Shown in pieces: positions 12,362 through 23,657 of a stretch of 64,000 bases of DNA. The stretch spans positions 38,132,001-38,196,000 of the forward strand of contig CM060731.1 in the NCBI GenBank assembly GCA_030704615.1, written 5' to 3'. Position numbers and translations under genes: made by a program. Position 1 is the stretch's first letter. Each line of letters opens with the position of its first letter. The DNA comes from Takakia lepidozioides. Its lineage: Eukaryota; Streptophyta; Takakiopsida; Takakiales; Takakiaceae. The notes beneath the pieces were generated by a model, which saw only the letters and a program-made list of their open reading frames with translations, ran no database searches and was not told the origin of the DNA.

Positions 12362-12951
12362 TGATGCGAGATCAAAATATGTAGATTGAACTGTCGTGCG
12401 GCGAGACGCCGAGACGCCGAGACCCTTTTCTTTGTGACAATTATCTCATATTCAAAATAAATATTCTATATGAGTACCTGCAAGGTTGTCAAATAGTAGC
12501 TGCACACCGCACTATAAGTCATCCTTGTACAAAACAACAACCATGAAGTGGTAAAATATGGAAGCAGCTGCAAAATCAAGTGGAGGAGGACAGAAAAGCA
12601 CAGTAGCTTTGCTATTTCAAATGTGTTTAACTTAGTTCCGCCTTCTCTCTCAATCTTTTGTTGAAATTACAGAGCCTGTTCATGGAGAAGTAAGAACTAA
12701 GAACCAAACAAGAGAAGATAAACCCAAGCATAGCAAGATCCATATGATCTATCTTCAGTAGATGAGGTAGACGCAAGTGTCAGTATTGAAAGGAAAGTGT
12801 TCGAGAAGATGTATCGAGCCAAGGGCACTGCCTCCTACTATTTATTTCCTTGTTTTGGCAGCTCATTTTATTCATAAGGAAAAACCAACATGTAACCCGA
12901 CATGATATATATATTGTGTAGAAGGTTTGCTCAGCTCAGAACGGTGGCAGT
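12362..12951. other. Intergenic, upstream of SPO11-2
   Basis: No coding signal seen. This is the 3' flank of the possible small gene and the presumed promoter and 5' UTR region of SPO11-2. No motif was assigned. Confidence 0.4.
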
Positions 12952-15900
12952 ATGGCTAACTTGCGGACCAGCTTTCATGTCACGGAGCTCTCTGAGTTGG
13001 CCGACAGCGCTCTTCCATCTGAGGTTCTTTCGCATGCATCCGTTGGGGAATCAACTCGCCTGCTCTGTGTTTCAATCTGCGCTTCGCTGTTCGCTTACTT
13101 TTAAAGTAGTAATAGTGTTGATCATTTTGGAGTGGTGAGTCAAAGAATTTGCGTGTTCAGAGGTTGAATGGGCCATCTAAGGTGCCTCTATTCCCAGTCC
13201 CATTCAAGTCTTCTGCCTTCTCTTTGTACCTTGAGCACCATGCAAGATCTCATGTTTTTACAAGGTGATGCTGAATTGAATCTGGTTTGCAGACTCGCAG
13301 CAGGATTGAGTGCATTGTGAAGCGGTTTCTTGCAAGTTTGGTGGCAAGTAAACCTTCAATTGAGCCGCTTTCCTTGGTAAGTTTTGCAAAGCTGTAAAAG
13401 TTCCACTACATCGACAGCTCGTTTTAGGGAGCATAAGGATGGGCTTCCATACATAGCTGACTCAAACCTCCAGATAGTAATTCCTGAGAGATGCTTGTCT
13501 CTTGCTGTAATATTGTGGTCCTGTACATCCATTCAAAGGACGATGGGACGGGATGAGATCGCCGGAGAAATGTCGAGGGAAAGACGATTCCGGTGGAGTT
13601 GAAGTTCGTTTGCTGGAGATTCCATCTGAAGCTCTTAGCTAAACTGTCGTCTTTGCGTCTATCGGTTCAGATTTGCCGAACAGAACGAAATACGCAACTA
13701 TATGAGGGAGCCTTTGGTCATGGTGACAACATCTATTTATCGCACGCCATATACAAGAAAAGCTTTACAAGAAAGCACGGCCAAAAGACCTATTACAGAG
13801 GTCCTCATTTTAAACTGAAGGAAACCGGGATTCTGCATGAAATTGTCAATAAGAGAGGTTGGACAGCAGAATCTTCATGTGCAAAGATAGCAGAGGCCGG
13901 TCGGTTCCTCTACATCCATGCACAAAATGCTTTTGTTGATGCACAACTAGTTGTATATTTGCTTAGATCATTGCACACGTAAGTTACTGTGTCACGGAGT
14001 TCATGATTTGTGCAGTGTGGAAGGTTTTACAAATCTGCTACGAGTTGCTTGGACTGGGAAAGAAAGCGACTCAGCGAGAGCTATTCTACCGTCTACTTTC
14101 AGATTCACCCGACTATATCGATAGCCAGACTCAAGTGAATGATTCGATACAAGGCAACTACTCTGACGCGAACTACTCTGCCGAGTGACTTGTTTAGAGT
14201 AGTTGTTGCCCCTCAACAAAAATGAAAGTAATAATCACGGAGTTGTATCACATCACCAGACTCTAAGTCCTGTGATGGCGTGCAGACGCTGTGGCGTTGC
14301 TCCGATGCGATCGCCAGAGTCTTGGGATTCTTGCATCAAGCAGAGGAGCTGTGGTTGGACGACTTTTGATCGAGGTATACCAAGCCTGAGAGGCCCTAAG
14401 TAACTAGCCTAGTAAATAATTGTAAGAAACCACTTCAAATACTCGGTGGGGCAAATCTCCTCGTTTCCAAAAAGAAAGAACCAAATGAAATGTGTATAAT
14501 CGTCGTAACAAAACTGCATATTGTTTGCTGACTAGGATCCTGGTGGTGAGGTAGTGGACTGCAGCAGACTCGGACCATCTGCTCATGTGATTCGTGGCGA
14601 CCTACATTTCAAGCACCAGAAGTTCCAATCTAATGCCAGATACATACTTATTGTCGAGAAGGTGACTTCGGCAGCTTGATGAACTGTGTACATGCTAGGA
14701 GTGCGATACTCGCTGGCAGATATTCTCTGCAGTTGCAATTAGCGTCGAAATGCTACTCACATGGCTGTCAATTAATCACGTGCATTCTGAACGACTAACA
14801 GGACGCAATTTTTCAACGGTTGGCTGAAGATCGGTTTTTTCAGTCTGTTCCAAGCATCATCCTCACTGCTAAAGGGTATCCAGATTTGGCCTCCAGGTAC
14901 AACAGGACCGACTGGTTTGTCGCCAATCTATGTTTCTTTCAATTGTGTTTGATATTATGCTGCCACATACGCACGTTAGCCTGTCAAATGTGCGGATGCA
15001 CAAAGACCCTGGTATCTGGCAGTGTCAACCTGTAATGTAGAGTTGTTTTGCTTATTGTGCAGGGCTTTGCTGCAACAGTTGCACACTTCTTTCCCGAGCT
15101 TACCTATTCTTGCACTGGTTGACTGGTGAGTATCATGAATACTACACCTGCTAGTCCAATTCATCCATATGTGTTTGTCCAAGCTGGTAACCATACATCT
15201 TCTGCCGGTAATGGATGGTGCATTCAAAGCCAGTTGCGCTCCTTACACCTCATATTATTATCCACCAATACGCGTATATTGCAGGAATCCATCTGGCCTG
15301 GCAATTCTTTGTTCCTTCAAGTTTGGGAGCATTAGAATGGGACTGGAGGCTCCCCAATACGGTAAGACATTGTGCTTTCCACATTTTTGAGGTGAGAGGA
15401 TCTACGTCTTCGACCTGTTTTCTTGTATGCCAAAGTTTACGAGTTGTAGTGCCTTTGTATACCGATACTCGTCATTATTGAGATGCAAGCTTTCCTTCTT
15501 ATTGTCACTAGCAACCAATATTATTTTCGGTAATGTCATGCTTCGGCTTACAGTTTGCGATGTCAAATGGCTTGGATTGCGTTGCCACGACATTCAAGCT
15601 TGTGTACCGAAAGAAGCTCTGTTGAGTCTCACAGACAAAGACCGCAAGTTGGGGAAGAGTTTGCTGAAATCCAAAATGCTTCAGGTACTTAATCTTTTCT
15701 TCTTAGCAGCTCCTATTAGAAATGGACCACTGGTGATAGTACTGGCAAGGGTAAACATATACAGTGGTGTCCACTTGAGCCACTTTTGACATATCATTTT
15801 GAATTTCTGTATACAGAACCATGAGGACTACCGGAGGGAGCTGAATGATATGCTTACATCCGGACACCGAGCTGAACTACAGGCTCTGTATGCTCATGGC

Positions 15901-15957
15901 TATGACTTTCTTGGAAAGTTTATCACACACAAATTAATTCACCAAGATTACATCTGA
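12952..15957 (+). CDS. SPO11-2: Meiotic recombination protein SPO11-2 (topoisomerase VI A-like)
   Basis: SPO11-2 works with SPO11-1 and MTOPVIB in plants to make the DNA double-strand breaks that start meiotic recombination. Eleven exons: 12952-13023, 13293-13376, 13671-13800, 14016-14153, 14286-14374, 14536-14661, 14802-14896, 15063-15125, 15285-15361, 15554-15684, 15817-15957. They join without a break to 381 residues; the Arabidopsis protein is about 383. The winged-helix/catalytic region has [16 protein letters not shown], in which the Tyr of ELFY is the expected active-site Tyr. The Toprim part has ARYILIVEK (metal-binding Glu), [21 protein letters not shown] then [16 protein letters not shown] (Asp of VDW), and [12 protein letters not shown]. 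The C-terminus is [19 protein letters not shown]. The start ATG opens [16 protein letters not shown]; it is the first in-frame Met and aligns with the family N-terminus. Intron 4 has a GC donor (AAG|GCAACT). No disruption seen. Confidence 0.95.
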
Positions 15958-17069
15958 CCTTCAACGTACTCTTCAAGTAACGTCCAACAACACTCTTGAC
16001 ATCCAATACTCTTTTGTGGGGTGTTACAAGCAAACTAGTTGAACAGTTTTGTAAGTGATGAGACTAGCCCATCAGTTTTCCCAGGCTCCTCCTCTCTATT
16101 CCTCCATGGACAGCTTATATTTGTACCCTGCTCTCTCTATTCCCACAAAGAAGTTGCATAAATGATCGAAGGAAACACTGTCCATGACTAATTGCCTTCT
16201 CTGACCCCATTTTCTTTTTTCCTGTTGGTGCTCATATTCTGTGGGCATCACTTTCTTCAAGAATATTTTAGAAGTCATCACCTGATAATGTCTCAAAGCC
16301 TTTCAGAGTAGTCCAAAGGCCCAGTGTGCAAGAAAATCCCACAAGGGGTGAGTACCCCCCCTTCCAAGAAACTCCAGGATAGATTCAACCGGCATGGTTC
16401 CTTTCTTGGCTCCTAATGGGTGCATCTGGCCGTGCTAAATCTGAACGCCATGGAAGGGCAATGGTCAACCTGTTTGAGAGTGCTACTGGAAAGCAACGTC
16501 AGCCATGTTCCCGTGAGTCATGACAGTTGCTAAGCAAAGAGCTGTGGACTCTTCTATTGCTTGCAGCAACACTTAACTTTGAGCTCACATGCAGAAGGTC
16601 CTAGGGAGACACATTGGTGGTCCCCCTGAAGAGCACCATTGCATGGGAAATCGTCGGCGAAAAAGTCTCTAGCACTTGCATAGTCTCTAGTTCTTGGATG
16701 ACCAGAGTTGTGTGCCAACTTGAACTCTGAGAGAGTACCCATCAACCATTCCCTGCAATATCTGCCGTGACAAACCCTTAAGGGCATTGTACTCGCTGGA
16801 CATCAACTCTCCCCTTACCGAGTGTGGGATTTCCGCCCACGAGGGTATAAGAAGCTCAACCAAACTATCAATTGTGCTGACACACAGGTGATGACAACCC
16901 AGTTGCAGGGATTGACTGTGGTACTAAGCAATGGACATTATATTACAGGGTGCCAGGTTGATTCCCACACTATTGCTGCAGTTCTGCAGGTGGATCTTGC
17001 TGAGGTTGCACTGCCAGTTGCAGAGTTAAAAGCTTGGGAGATGTTGTTTGTTGTTTGTTTTGCTTATCA
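15958..17069. other. Intergenic between convergent SPO11-2 and PPR genes
   Basis: No coding signal, RNA gene or repeat recognised. It must hold the 3' ends of both convergent genes. Confidence 0.45.
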
Positions 17070-19340
17070 TCACCAATAATCCCCACAAGAACACACCCCA
17101 TTCTTGAAGTGGTGAAAGCGATTCGCATCCCTTGCGACAATCTCTCGCCCAACAATCTTGGTGATGAACTTGGTGGCAGTGTGGCAATCACCACATACCC
17201 GCAGGTTCTTCATTATGCGGATAGTTGTCCCAGGGGGTGTACTGATGAGCCCAAATGCAATGGCCAGTTTTTCACTGTGGTGGCAGAGAACCTGTTCCTT
17301 TGTCTGCTTATCCAGATCATGCAAGACAAACCGTGTGTCCGGCACATATCCTGCCTCCTTCATCTGCCTGGTCAATCTCTCCAACTCAGCATAGATCTCC
17401 TCTGTTTGTGGGTGTGATCTATCTTGCACACCGAAGGTATGTACCCTGCTGTTGACCTCAATCCAGCAGCACCCCGCCTCCTTTTTCACACCTCTGTCCT
17501 CCATGACCTTTCTGACCTTTGCTACATCCTCCCACCTTCCGGCCACAGAATAAGTGTTTGAAAGCTGCACATACACTGCAGCATTTTCCGGTTCAGACCT
17601 GAGGACCTGTTCTGCAGCGCATTCTGCTAGTTCCACCCGGCCATGGATCCTACAAGCACCAAGCAAGGCCCACCACACTGCAGCACCTGGTTGAATTTGC
17701 ATGTTGTTGATGAAGTCCTCAGCCTCGTCCAACCTTCCTGCGCGGCCAAGAAGGTCAACCATGCAGCTATAATGATTCTCTGTCGGGGTGATGCCATGAT
17801 CTCGACTCATGGAAAGAAAGTAGTGATGACCTTTATCCACCAGGCCCACATGGCTGCAGGCAGAGAGAACACAGAGGAATGTGACATGGTTGGGTTTCAC
17901 CCCTTCCAGTTGCATGTCTTCAAAGACTTGCAGGGCCTCTTCTCCGTGCCCATGCTGGGCGTATCCCATCATCATTGCATTCCAGGCGAACAGGTCCCGT
18001 TCAAGAATTTTGTCAAATGCTTCTCGTGCATCCTTGAGGCTTCCGCACTTGGCATACATGTCAACAAGGGCAGTCCCAACATAGACATCTGACTCAGATC
18101 CAGATTGCAGAATGTGCGCATGGACCCGTTTGCCCTCTTCAAGAATTGCTAGGATGGCACACGCTTTGAGGATGCTGGTGAAAGTCATCTTGTTTGGGCT
18201 GATGCCTTCTCGTTGCATCTGCCAAAAGAACTCACAAACGTCCTCAGCATGACCACATTGGATTGATCCAGCAATCATCGCAGTCCAGGAGACCACATTC
18301 CGTTCAGGCATTTTGAAGAACACTCGGTGCGCATCCACCACACTCCCACTTTTGCAATACATGCTGACAAGAGCAGTCCCCACTTGGACATCTGACACAA
18401 ATCCAGCTTTGATGATGCTTGCATGAATTTGCTTGCCCATTTCCAGGGTGGTCGGGCTGGCACACGCATTGAGGGCGCTGATGAAGGTGATCTTGTTTGG
18501 CTTCATGCCTTCTAGTTGCATTTGTTGAAAGAGGTCCAAAGCCTCTTCACTGTGCCCTTGGTGAGCATATCCTGCCATCATCCCAGTCCATGAGACCACA
18601 TCTCGCTCAGGCATTGTGTCAAATACTCGGCGGGCATCCCCCACACACCCGCACTTGCAATACATGCAGACAAGTGCAGTCCCCACTTGGACATCTGCTT
18701 CAAAACCAGCTCTGATTATGCCGGCGTGTAGCTGCTTGCCCTGTTCGAGTGCTGCTGGGTTGGCACATGCATTGAGAATGCTAATGAATGTGACCTTGGA
18801 GGGCTTCAGGCCTTCTTCTTGCATTTGGCGAAACAATTCAAATGCCTCTGAACCATGCCCTTCCTGAGCAAGCCCTGCAATCATCGTGTTCCAAGAAACC
18901 ACGCTCCGTTTAGGCATTTGGTTGAACACTTGGTGTGCATCCACAACACTTCCACACTTGACATACATACTAACAAGGTTGTTTGCTAGGAAGATATCTG
19001 GCTCGAATCCACTTTTAATGATGTGGGCATGGACCTCCTTGCCATCTTCCAGGGCCTTCGTCTTTGCAGATCCCTGCAAGAGACGAACACAGCTCTCGGA
19101 GTATGCACGGAAGCCGCGTTGCTGCACGACATCCAGAATTTCCAGTGGTGTCTCCAATTGCCCCCCTTTGCAGAGTAGTCCCACATTTCCACTAGATACA
19201 CAATTGCCGTTGCTACCTCCCTCTCCCGGTCTTTGCCTCCAGCATCCATTAAATGCAGTGCTGACGCTGTAGTTGCAATGAATGGCAGGCCTGCCCCCAG
19301 CTTGCATACCGAGCAGTTGACTGGGTGTGATTCCAGACAT
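17070..19340 (-). CDS. PPR protein, PLS class with E and DYW domains (organellar RNA editing factor)
   Basis: An uninterrupted 756-codon frame, intronless as is typical of this family. After a poorly conserved N-terminus of about 100 residues come PPR repeats in P-L-S order, with repeated phrases such as VSWTGMMAGYAHQGHSEEAL, ALVSMYCKSGSVVDAHRVF and KPNKITFISALNACA (roughly residues 105-520). Then come an E/E+ region (GRWEDVAKVRKVMEDRGVKK, CCWIEVNSRVHTF) and a DYW cytidine-deaminase-like domain (about 620-756). The latter keeps HSE (HHSEKLAIAFGL), CGDC and the final CSCGDYW, so the zinc and catalytic residues look intact. Family members bind specific organelle transcripts and edit C to U. The target cannot be read from the sequence by eye. 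The first Met (MSGITPSQLLGM) is taken as start; a convincing transit peptide is not obvious, so the true start could be a few codons away. Confidence 0.95.
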   Translation of the reverse strand: MSGITPSQLLGMQAGGRPAIHCNYSVSTAFNGCWRQRPGEGGSNGNCVSSGNVGLLCKGGQLETPLEILDVVQQRGFRAYSESCVRLLQGSAKTKALEDGKEVHAHIIKSGFEPDIFLANNLVSMYVKCGSVVDAHQVFNQMPKRSVVSWNTMIAGLAQEGHGSEAFELFRQMQEEGLKPSKVTFISILNACANPAALEQGKQLHAGIIRAGFEADVQVGTALVCMYCKCGCVGDARRVFDTMPERDVVSWTGMMAGYAHQGHSEEALDLFQQMQLEGMKPNKITFISALNACASPTTLEMGKQIHASIIKAGFVSDVQVGTALVSMYCKSGSVVDAHRVFFKMPERNVVSWTAMIAGSIQCGHAEDVCEFFWQMQREGISPNKMTFTSILKACAILAILEEGKRVHAHILQSGSESDVYVGTALVDMYAKCGSLKDAREAFDKILERDLFAWNAMMMGYAQHGHGEEALQVFEDMQLEGVKPNHVTFLCVLSACSHVGLVDKGHHYFLSMSRDHGITPTENHYSCMVDLLGRAGRLDEAEDFINNMQIQPGAAVWWALLGACRIHGRVELAECAAEQVLRSEPENAAVYVQLSNTYSVAGRWEDVAKVRKVMEDRGVKKEAGCCWIEVNSRVHTFGVQDRSHPQTEEIYAELERLTRQMKEAGYVPDTRFVLHDLDKQTKEQVLCHHSEKLAIAFGLISTPPGTTIRIMKNLRVCGDCHTATKFITKIVGREIVARDANRFHHFKNGVCSCGDYW

Positions 19341-20077
19341 GGAACTCCACCGCCCTGCATGATGAAAGAGAGAGGCTTGAGCAGAGTGTCTTGGGAGTGG
19401 AGTATTTTGTGTGGAGAAGTATAGGACGGTTCATTAGGTTCCCGCGGCAGTACCTGTGTGGGCGTCTGCCGTCTTGAACTGGATCTTCGGGATGACCAGT
19501 CCATACTAAAGCCAGTCTCCACGGATTGCTATTTTGCAAGATCTGTCACCGTCGAGAGAGGAAGCATGCGCAGAAGGAAACCGGAAATTCATCTTCACTG
19601 CAGCCCTATTTGATTCTTTCGGCCGTGGAACGCTACCTGCACCTGATTTCGGCGTGGAGACTGACAAGATAAGCATGATTTAGCAATACCCAGGGGCCAG
19701 GGCATAACGTTCTTGCCAAGGTACTGAACATAGGTTTAGGAGGAAATACAGAAACCACAAATTATGGACAGGAGTTCAATTTATGTTGATGAAACCTGTA
19801 AGTCTCTATTTACAACATGTACAATGGGTGAACGTACATAGGATGAGAAGTTCCAGAAAAGGGGGAGGGAGGAGGGAACAAGAAACAAGAGAAGAAAACA
19901 AAAGCTATAAGCTACTCAACCAGAACGACCCTCCCAGCCAACAGCCTGGAGGAGATCGGGCAAAGAGATAGGTAAAGTGTCAGGCATAGGTGGAAGACGA
20001 GATGACGCGGAGCTAATGCAAAATAGATATGGCTTGTGCTCTCTGCAGTGCTCTCTGCAAAGCAACTGAAACACACG
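19341..20077. other. Upstream region of the PPR gene
   Basis: The part next to 19340 is the presumed promoter and 5' leader of the PPR gene. Overlapping frames (18986-19522 -, 19249-19539 -) are in other phases of the same region and show no family motif. No repeat recognised. Confidence 0.4.
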
Positions 20078-21174
20078 TTATCGATAGTAGGCGACAAGGA
20101 CGGAGGCATGCGGGATGCCAGTGGACTTGCTCTGTGCTGCATGATGTGCACATGTCCGCACGAAATCGTCGAAGTACCTATGCAAGGAGCCAAATATCTC
20201 GATCGCCAGCGGAAGGAATCTGTCGGTGGGGTGACGATCGTTGTAGTCGCGTTCCTTGGCCTGAGCTGCTACAGTGGCTGTCGTGCCTGGTGTGGTAGTT
20301 GCGCGAGATAGCAGATCCGCTCGAGTGGGGTCGGCGAGAACGACATCCGCAAGGGTACGCAAACCATCTCTAGAGAGGAAGATGTCAACACGGCGGCGTG
20401 TAGAGTGGGACGTGAGCGTGGGTCGTAGATGAGGTTGCTTACGCAGTACATGATATCCTGCCTCCCGAGCAACAGATGTCACCGCATCGCAAACCACATC
20501 ATGAGACGCAATGCGCTCGCCACCACATGGGCAGCGGAGGAGGTGGATGGAAAGGTCATCGATGGGCTGACAACAGACGCACCGCTGAAGGCCCAATGCC
20601 GAAGAATGAGGCAAACCGAGTCGAAGGCGGAAAATAATGAAAATAGGGGATGAGAGGCGAAAAGGTGCGATAGTGGGTCGTGTACCAACCATGCCCCTGC
20701 TCCAGGTCCTGCGCATGATAAAAGTCGGGCCCAATGCAACTCAGAAGCAACACTTGAGAGCACGTCGGAAAGGAATGACGGTGCACGTGCTCGGAAATGG
20801 ACTCATGAAGATGGTCGAGGCCTTGAGCAACCAACTGCTCAAATGGTGGTTGACATGTTCGTGTCGGTGCCGGAAGAACATCTCGTGCAGAGCAAACATA
20901 CTGCTGGAAGGGTAAAATGTCACTGTCGATATGTGCAACGGCGTCCATAAGGATGGGACGATAATCGAGGAAATCGTGAAGCGACGGCTGGCGCAACCAA
21001 CGCCTGACTGCCGAGGAAGGCTGACGGGGCTGTAGTGACAGTGGACAAAAGACCCACACCACCGGAAGAGATGGGCAAGGTAGCTTGTTGCCGTGGCAAA
21101 AATCCCTGAGCATCCTCCAGAGCTCCTAGTCCTAACAAACTCCCGAAAATAGTCATCGTGGTAGTATCAAACAC
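20078..21174 (-). mobile_element. LINE fragment: C-terminal part of a reverse transcriptase with Cys-rich and nuclease-like tail
   Basis: Read on the minus strand through frameshifts, the first part (21174-20920) contains RQQATLPISSGGVGLLST, a phrase typical of the region just after the RT domain in many non-LTR elements. The later part (20734-20078) has CVCCQ...H...CPCGGERIASHD, a Cys/His cluster. This is followed by RRRVDIFLSRDGLRTLADVV, resembling the C-terminal domain of LINEs that carry a restriction-like endonuclease. No RT catalytic motif is present, so only the 3' portion remains, and it is frame-broken. The nuclease assignment is inferred from the motif layout. Confidence 0.6.
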
Positions 21175-21194
21175 TAAGATTATATTGTGTCTTG

Positions 21195-21345
21195 TCCAAG
21201 CATTTTGACAAATTTTGAGCCCTAGATGTTGCTTTCAAGAATGCTCACTTGGGCTGCCACGTGGGCAAGTCAATGTTGGATTTCCAAACCCTTGGCACTT
21301 TGAGAAATTCTAGGGAGTGGATCTTGTATTATTTCAGGGCGCTTT
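21195..21345 (+). repeat. Diverged direct repeat, copy 1
   Basis: The stretch GAGCCCTAGATGTTG...TTTCAAGA...CACGTGGGCAAGTCAA...CCCTTGGCACTTTGA...TTCTAGGGAGT recurs at 21848-21995. The two copies are about 650 bp apart in the same orientation and clearly diverged. They may be the ends of an old LTR-type or other element; no coding remnant lies between them. Confidence 0.65.
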
Positions 21346-21847
21346 AACCCTTAAAGGACGAGACCTCTTTTGGTAGGTCACCCCCAAAACTCTACATACC
21401 TGCCTGTCTTGAGCTCTATCTTGCTACCTTGAATTAGCCAGAAATTTGAACCTTACAAATACGTTCTTGACTACCACATTCATCTACCCCCAGAAAAGTA
21501 GTAAGATCCAACGTTGGAATGGGTAGATTATAACAAAATATTATTGTGAATTTTTGAAGCCCACTCAAAAAAATTCATGGCAATGGTTTGACCATTAAAT
21601 TCAAATGTCCAGTTGAAATTTTTGAGGCAGATGCCCTTCATAATGTGATTATATGGCACCCAAGGGACTCTCTCCCCCAAAAAGCAGACCAAAATTCCAA
21701 AAATACAAATAGGCTGCTTTGTATGTGAAATCTGGGAGGTAAATTCTTCTTACCCAAGCTGTACAGCCATGACGTGATATTTGTTTTCTAATTCCTCTGG
21801 TGAGTAAGTGCACACTAACATTACACTTGTAAGAAAAAATTGGCACC

Positions 21848-21995
21848 TTGATAAAATCTGAGCCCTAGATGTTGTTTTCAAGATTCCTCATTTGGCCTAC
21901 CACGTAGGCAAGTCAACGCTGGATTACTAGACCCCTGGCACTTTGAAAATTTCTAGGGAGTAGAGCTTTTAATATTTTAGGGTGTTTTAAATTCC
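21848..21995 (+). repeat. Diverged direct repeat, copy 2
   Basis: Partner of the copy at 21195-21345: GAGCCCTAGATGTTG, CACGTAGGCAAGTCAA, CCCTGGCACTTTGA and TTCTAGGGAGTAGA appear in the same order with scattered substitutions. Confidence 0.65.
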
Positions 21996-21999
21996 CACG

Positions 22000-23218
22000 T
22001 GTGCTTCTCCCTAACCCCCTCACTTTATAACCTTCGGGACGGTTGCAGCTTCCACCTCAAAGGATAAAGTCCATGAGCTGCAAGGAAAAAATCTAGTTGA
22101 TGTGTTAATCAAAATGCACTTTAGCAAGTATGATTACTTCAAGTAGGAGCAATGTTACAAAAGACACAACTATGGAAATAGAAGGTTATGATGGTATAAT
22201 TGATTTCCCAAGGGTGTGACTAAGGAGGATGGGAAAGAATACTTGGACTAGTTGCACTCTTGTTGGCCCACTTCATGGCCAAGGTACGATTCTCCCCGAG
22301 GATTGAATTGCCTTACTGCAACAACTATTGTCAATTTTAGAGTCTTCCAAGAATTCATAAAAGGAGATGAGGCACACAAGAAATATGCCCATAAACACCA
22401 CAAACATCTTTGTGAGTTTATTGAGAGCTGGATACATAAGCAAACATTCTAGTTCCATTGGAAAAACACCTTACATAGGGGAGAAACCAAAGGGAGTTAA
22501 CGTGGCCAAATTGTATGTCATGGTTAAGAATGCCAGTGAAGCTGATGACGACCCCTAAGCCTCGTTGAGTATGCATAAGTACTGCCATATGCAGAATAAT
22601 AGCAGTAGCCTACATAAATACATCAAATGTGAATGGAGCAATGCATGTTCTGAACAATGTGTCTGCCTTTAGCGAGGTGACTTATACTTTAGGATATTCT
22701 TGGTCCAGATGGGCAGAATTAGAGGCAAGTCTCTCAATATTACTCCTGATCCACTCTCTCAATCTAGTAGAAGAATTCGAAGTGAGAGAGATTTATCGTA
22801 CCCTCATTTTTCACTTCTTTTCCTTTGTCCTTCACAAAGTGAATTACTTCCAATAGCAAGAACGTCCAAGAAAACATCAATTCAAGGACAAAGGAAAAAA
22901 GGGTCAATGGACTGACGATGGATACTCTTGAAAGCAGGTTCACACGACTAAAATCCGTTTATCCTATCGGGACGTGGCGGCTGCAACGGGTGTGGCGGAG
23001 CGGGTCCACCCTCGAGGAACGCGACGAGGAAGGGACGGACGACCTAGCCACTGTAGGTACTTCCTGCTATCCGTGTCATCCCTCCATTCCTTCCCCATGG
23101 CTATCATGGCTAAACCTGTGTGTAGGGTTTGCCGGAGGGCTCTTTGTAAGAGCTTCTTTTGCTCTTGCCTAGGGTTTAGGATGCTTTCACGTGTTGTACA
23201 GTGCCTTTATCTTTGCAA
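22000..23218. other. Intergenic, no recognisable gene
   Basis: Short frames only. None carries a motif I can name. Confidence 0.4.
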
Positions 23219-23221
23219 TGA

Positions 23222-23657
23222 AAGGTCCAGTGGAGCAAGTCGGTTTGGATCGTGGAGAAGACTTATGGTTTCTTGGAGGCTTTTGAAGAACGGTATGCGC
23301 ATATCAAAAAAGGAAAATTTAGGCCATCAGATTGGGTTACCATTCTCAATAGTGTGAATGTGGTCAGACATCCAAGTACTCTGGAAAAAAACTGCCAAAC
23401 AATTGAAAGGAAAGATGGACAACTTGAAGAGACGTTATCGTGAGGAGAGGGATAAGTGCACTTTCACAGGAGCAATGCCTTCTAAATGGCCATACTTTTC
23501 GAACATGGAACAAATTTTTGCTACAAATTCGAAAACAGGTGGTGTGCTAGATGCTAGTGACAATGGCAAGAGACTAAACACCAACTCGACTATGCCAGAA
23601 GCTTTCGAAGGGCATGTTGATGATAATGTTGTGCCAAACACACCAAGTTGCACATAG
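23222..23657 (+). pseudogene. Trihelix (Myb/SANT-like) transcription-factor fragment with frameshift
   Basis: The first frame gives FLEAFEERYAHIKKGKFRPSDW, the first two helices of a plant trihelix domain of the ASIL/SIP1 kind. The continuation lies in the next frame: AKQLKGKMDNLKRRYREERD and SKWPYFSNMEQIFA, the third helix and the WPFF-like end. The switch must fall near a run of seven A (about 23382-23389), so a one-base change there would restore the frame. The downstream part is short and ends at 23657. No in-frame start is visible upstream (stop at 23219-23221). This could be a broken copy, an exon of a longer gene, or the Myb-like protein of a transposon such as the one at 2952-4861. 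Confidence 0.65.

Noticed and set aside
18986-19522. 178-codon frame as an N-terminal extension of the PPR protein
   Set aside because: It is in another phase and would need an intron in a family that is nearly always intronless; no splice sites were convincing.
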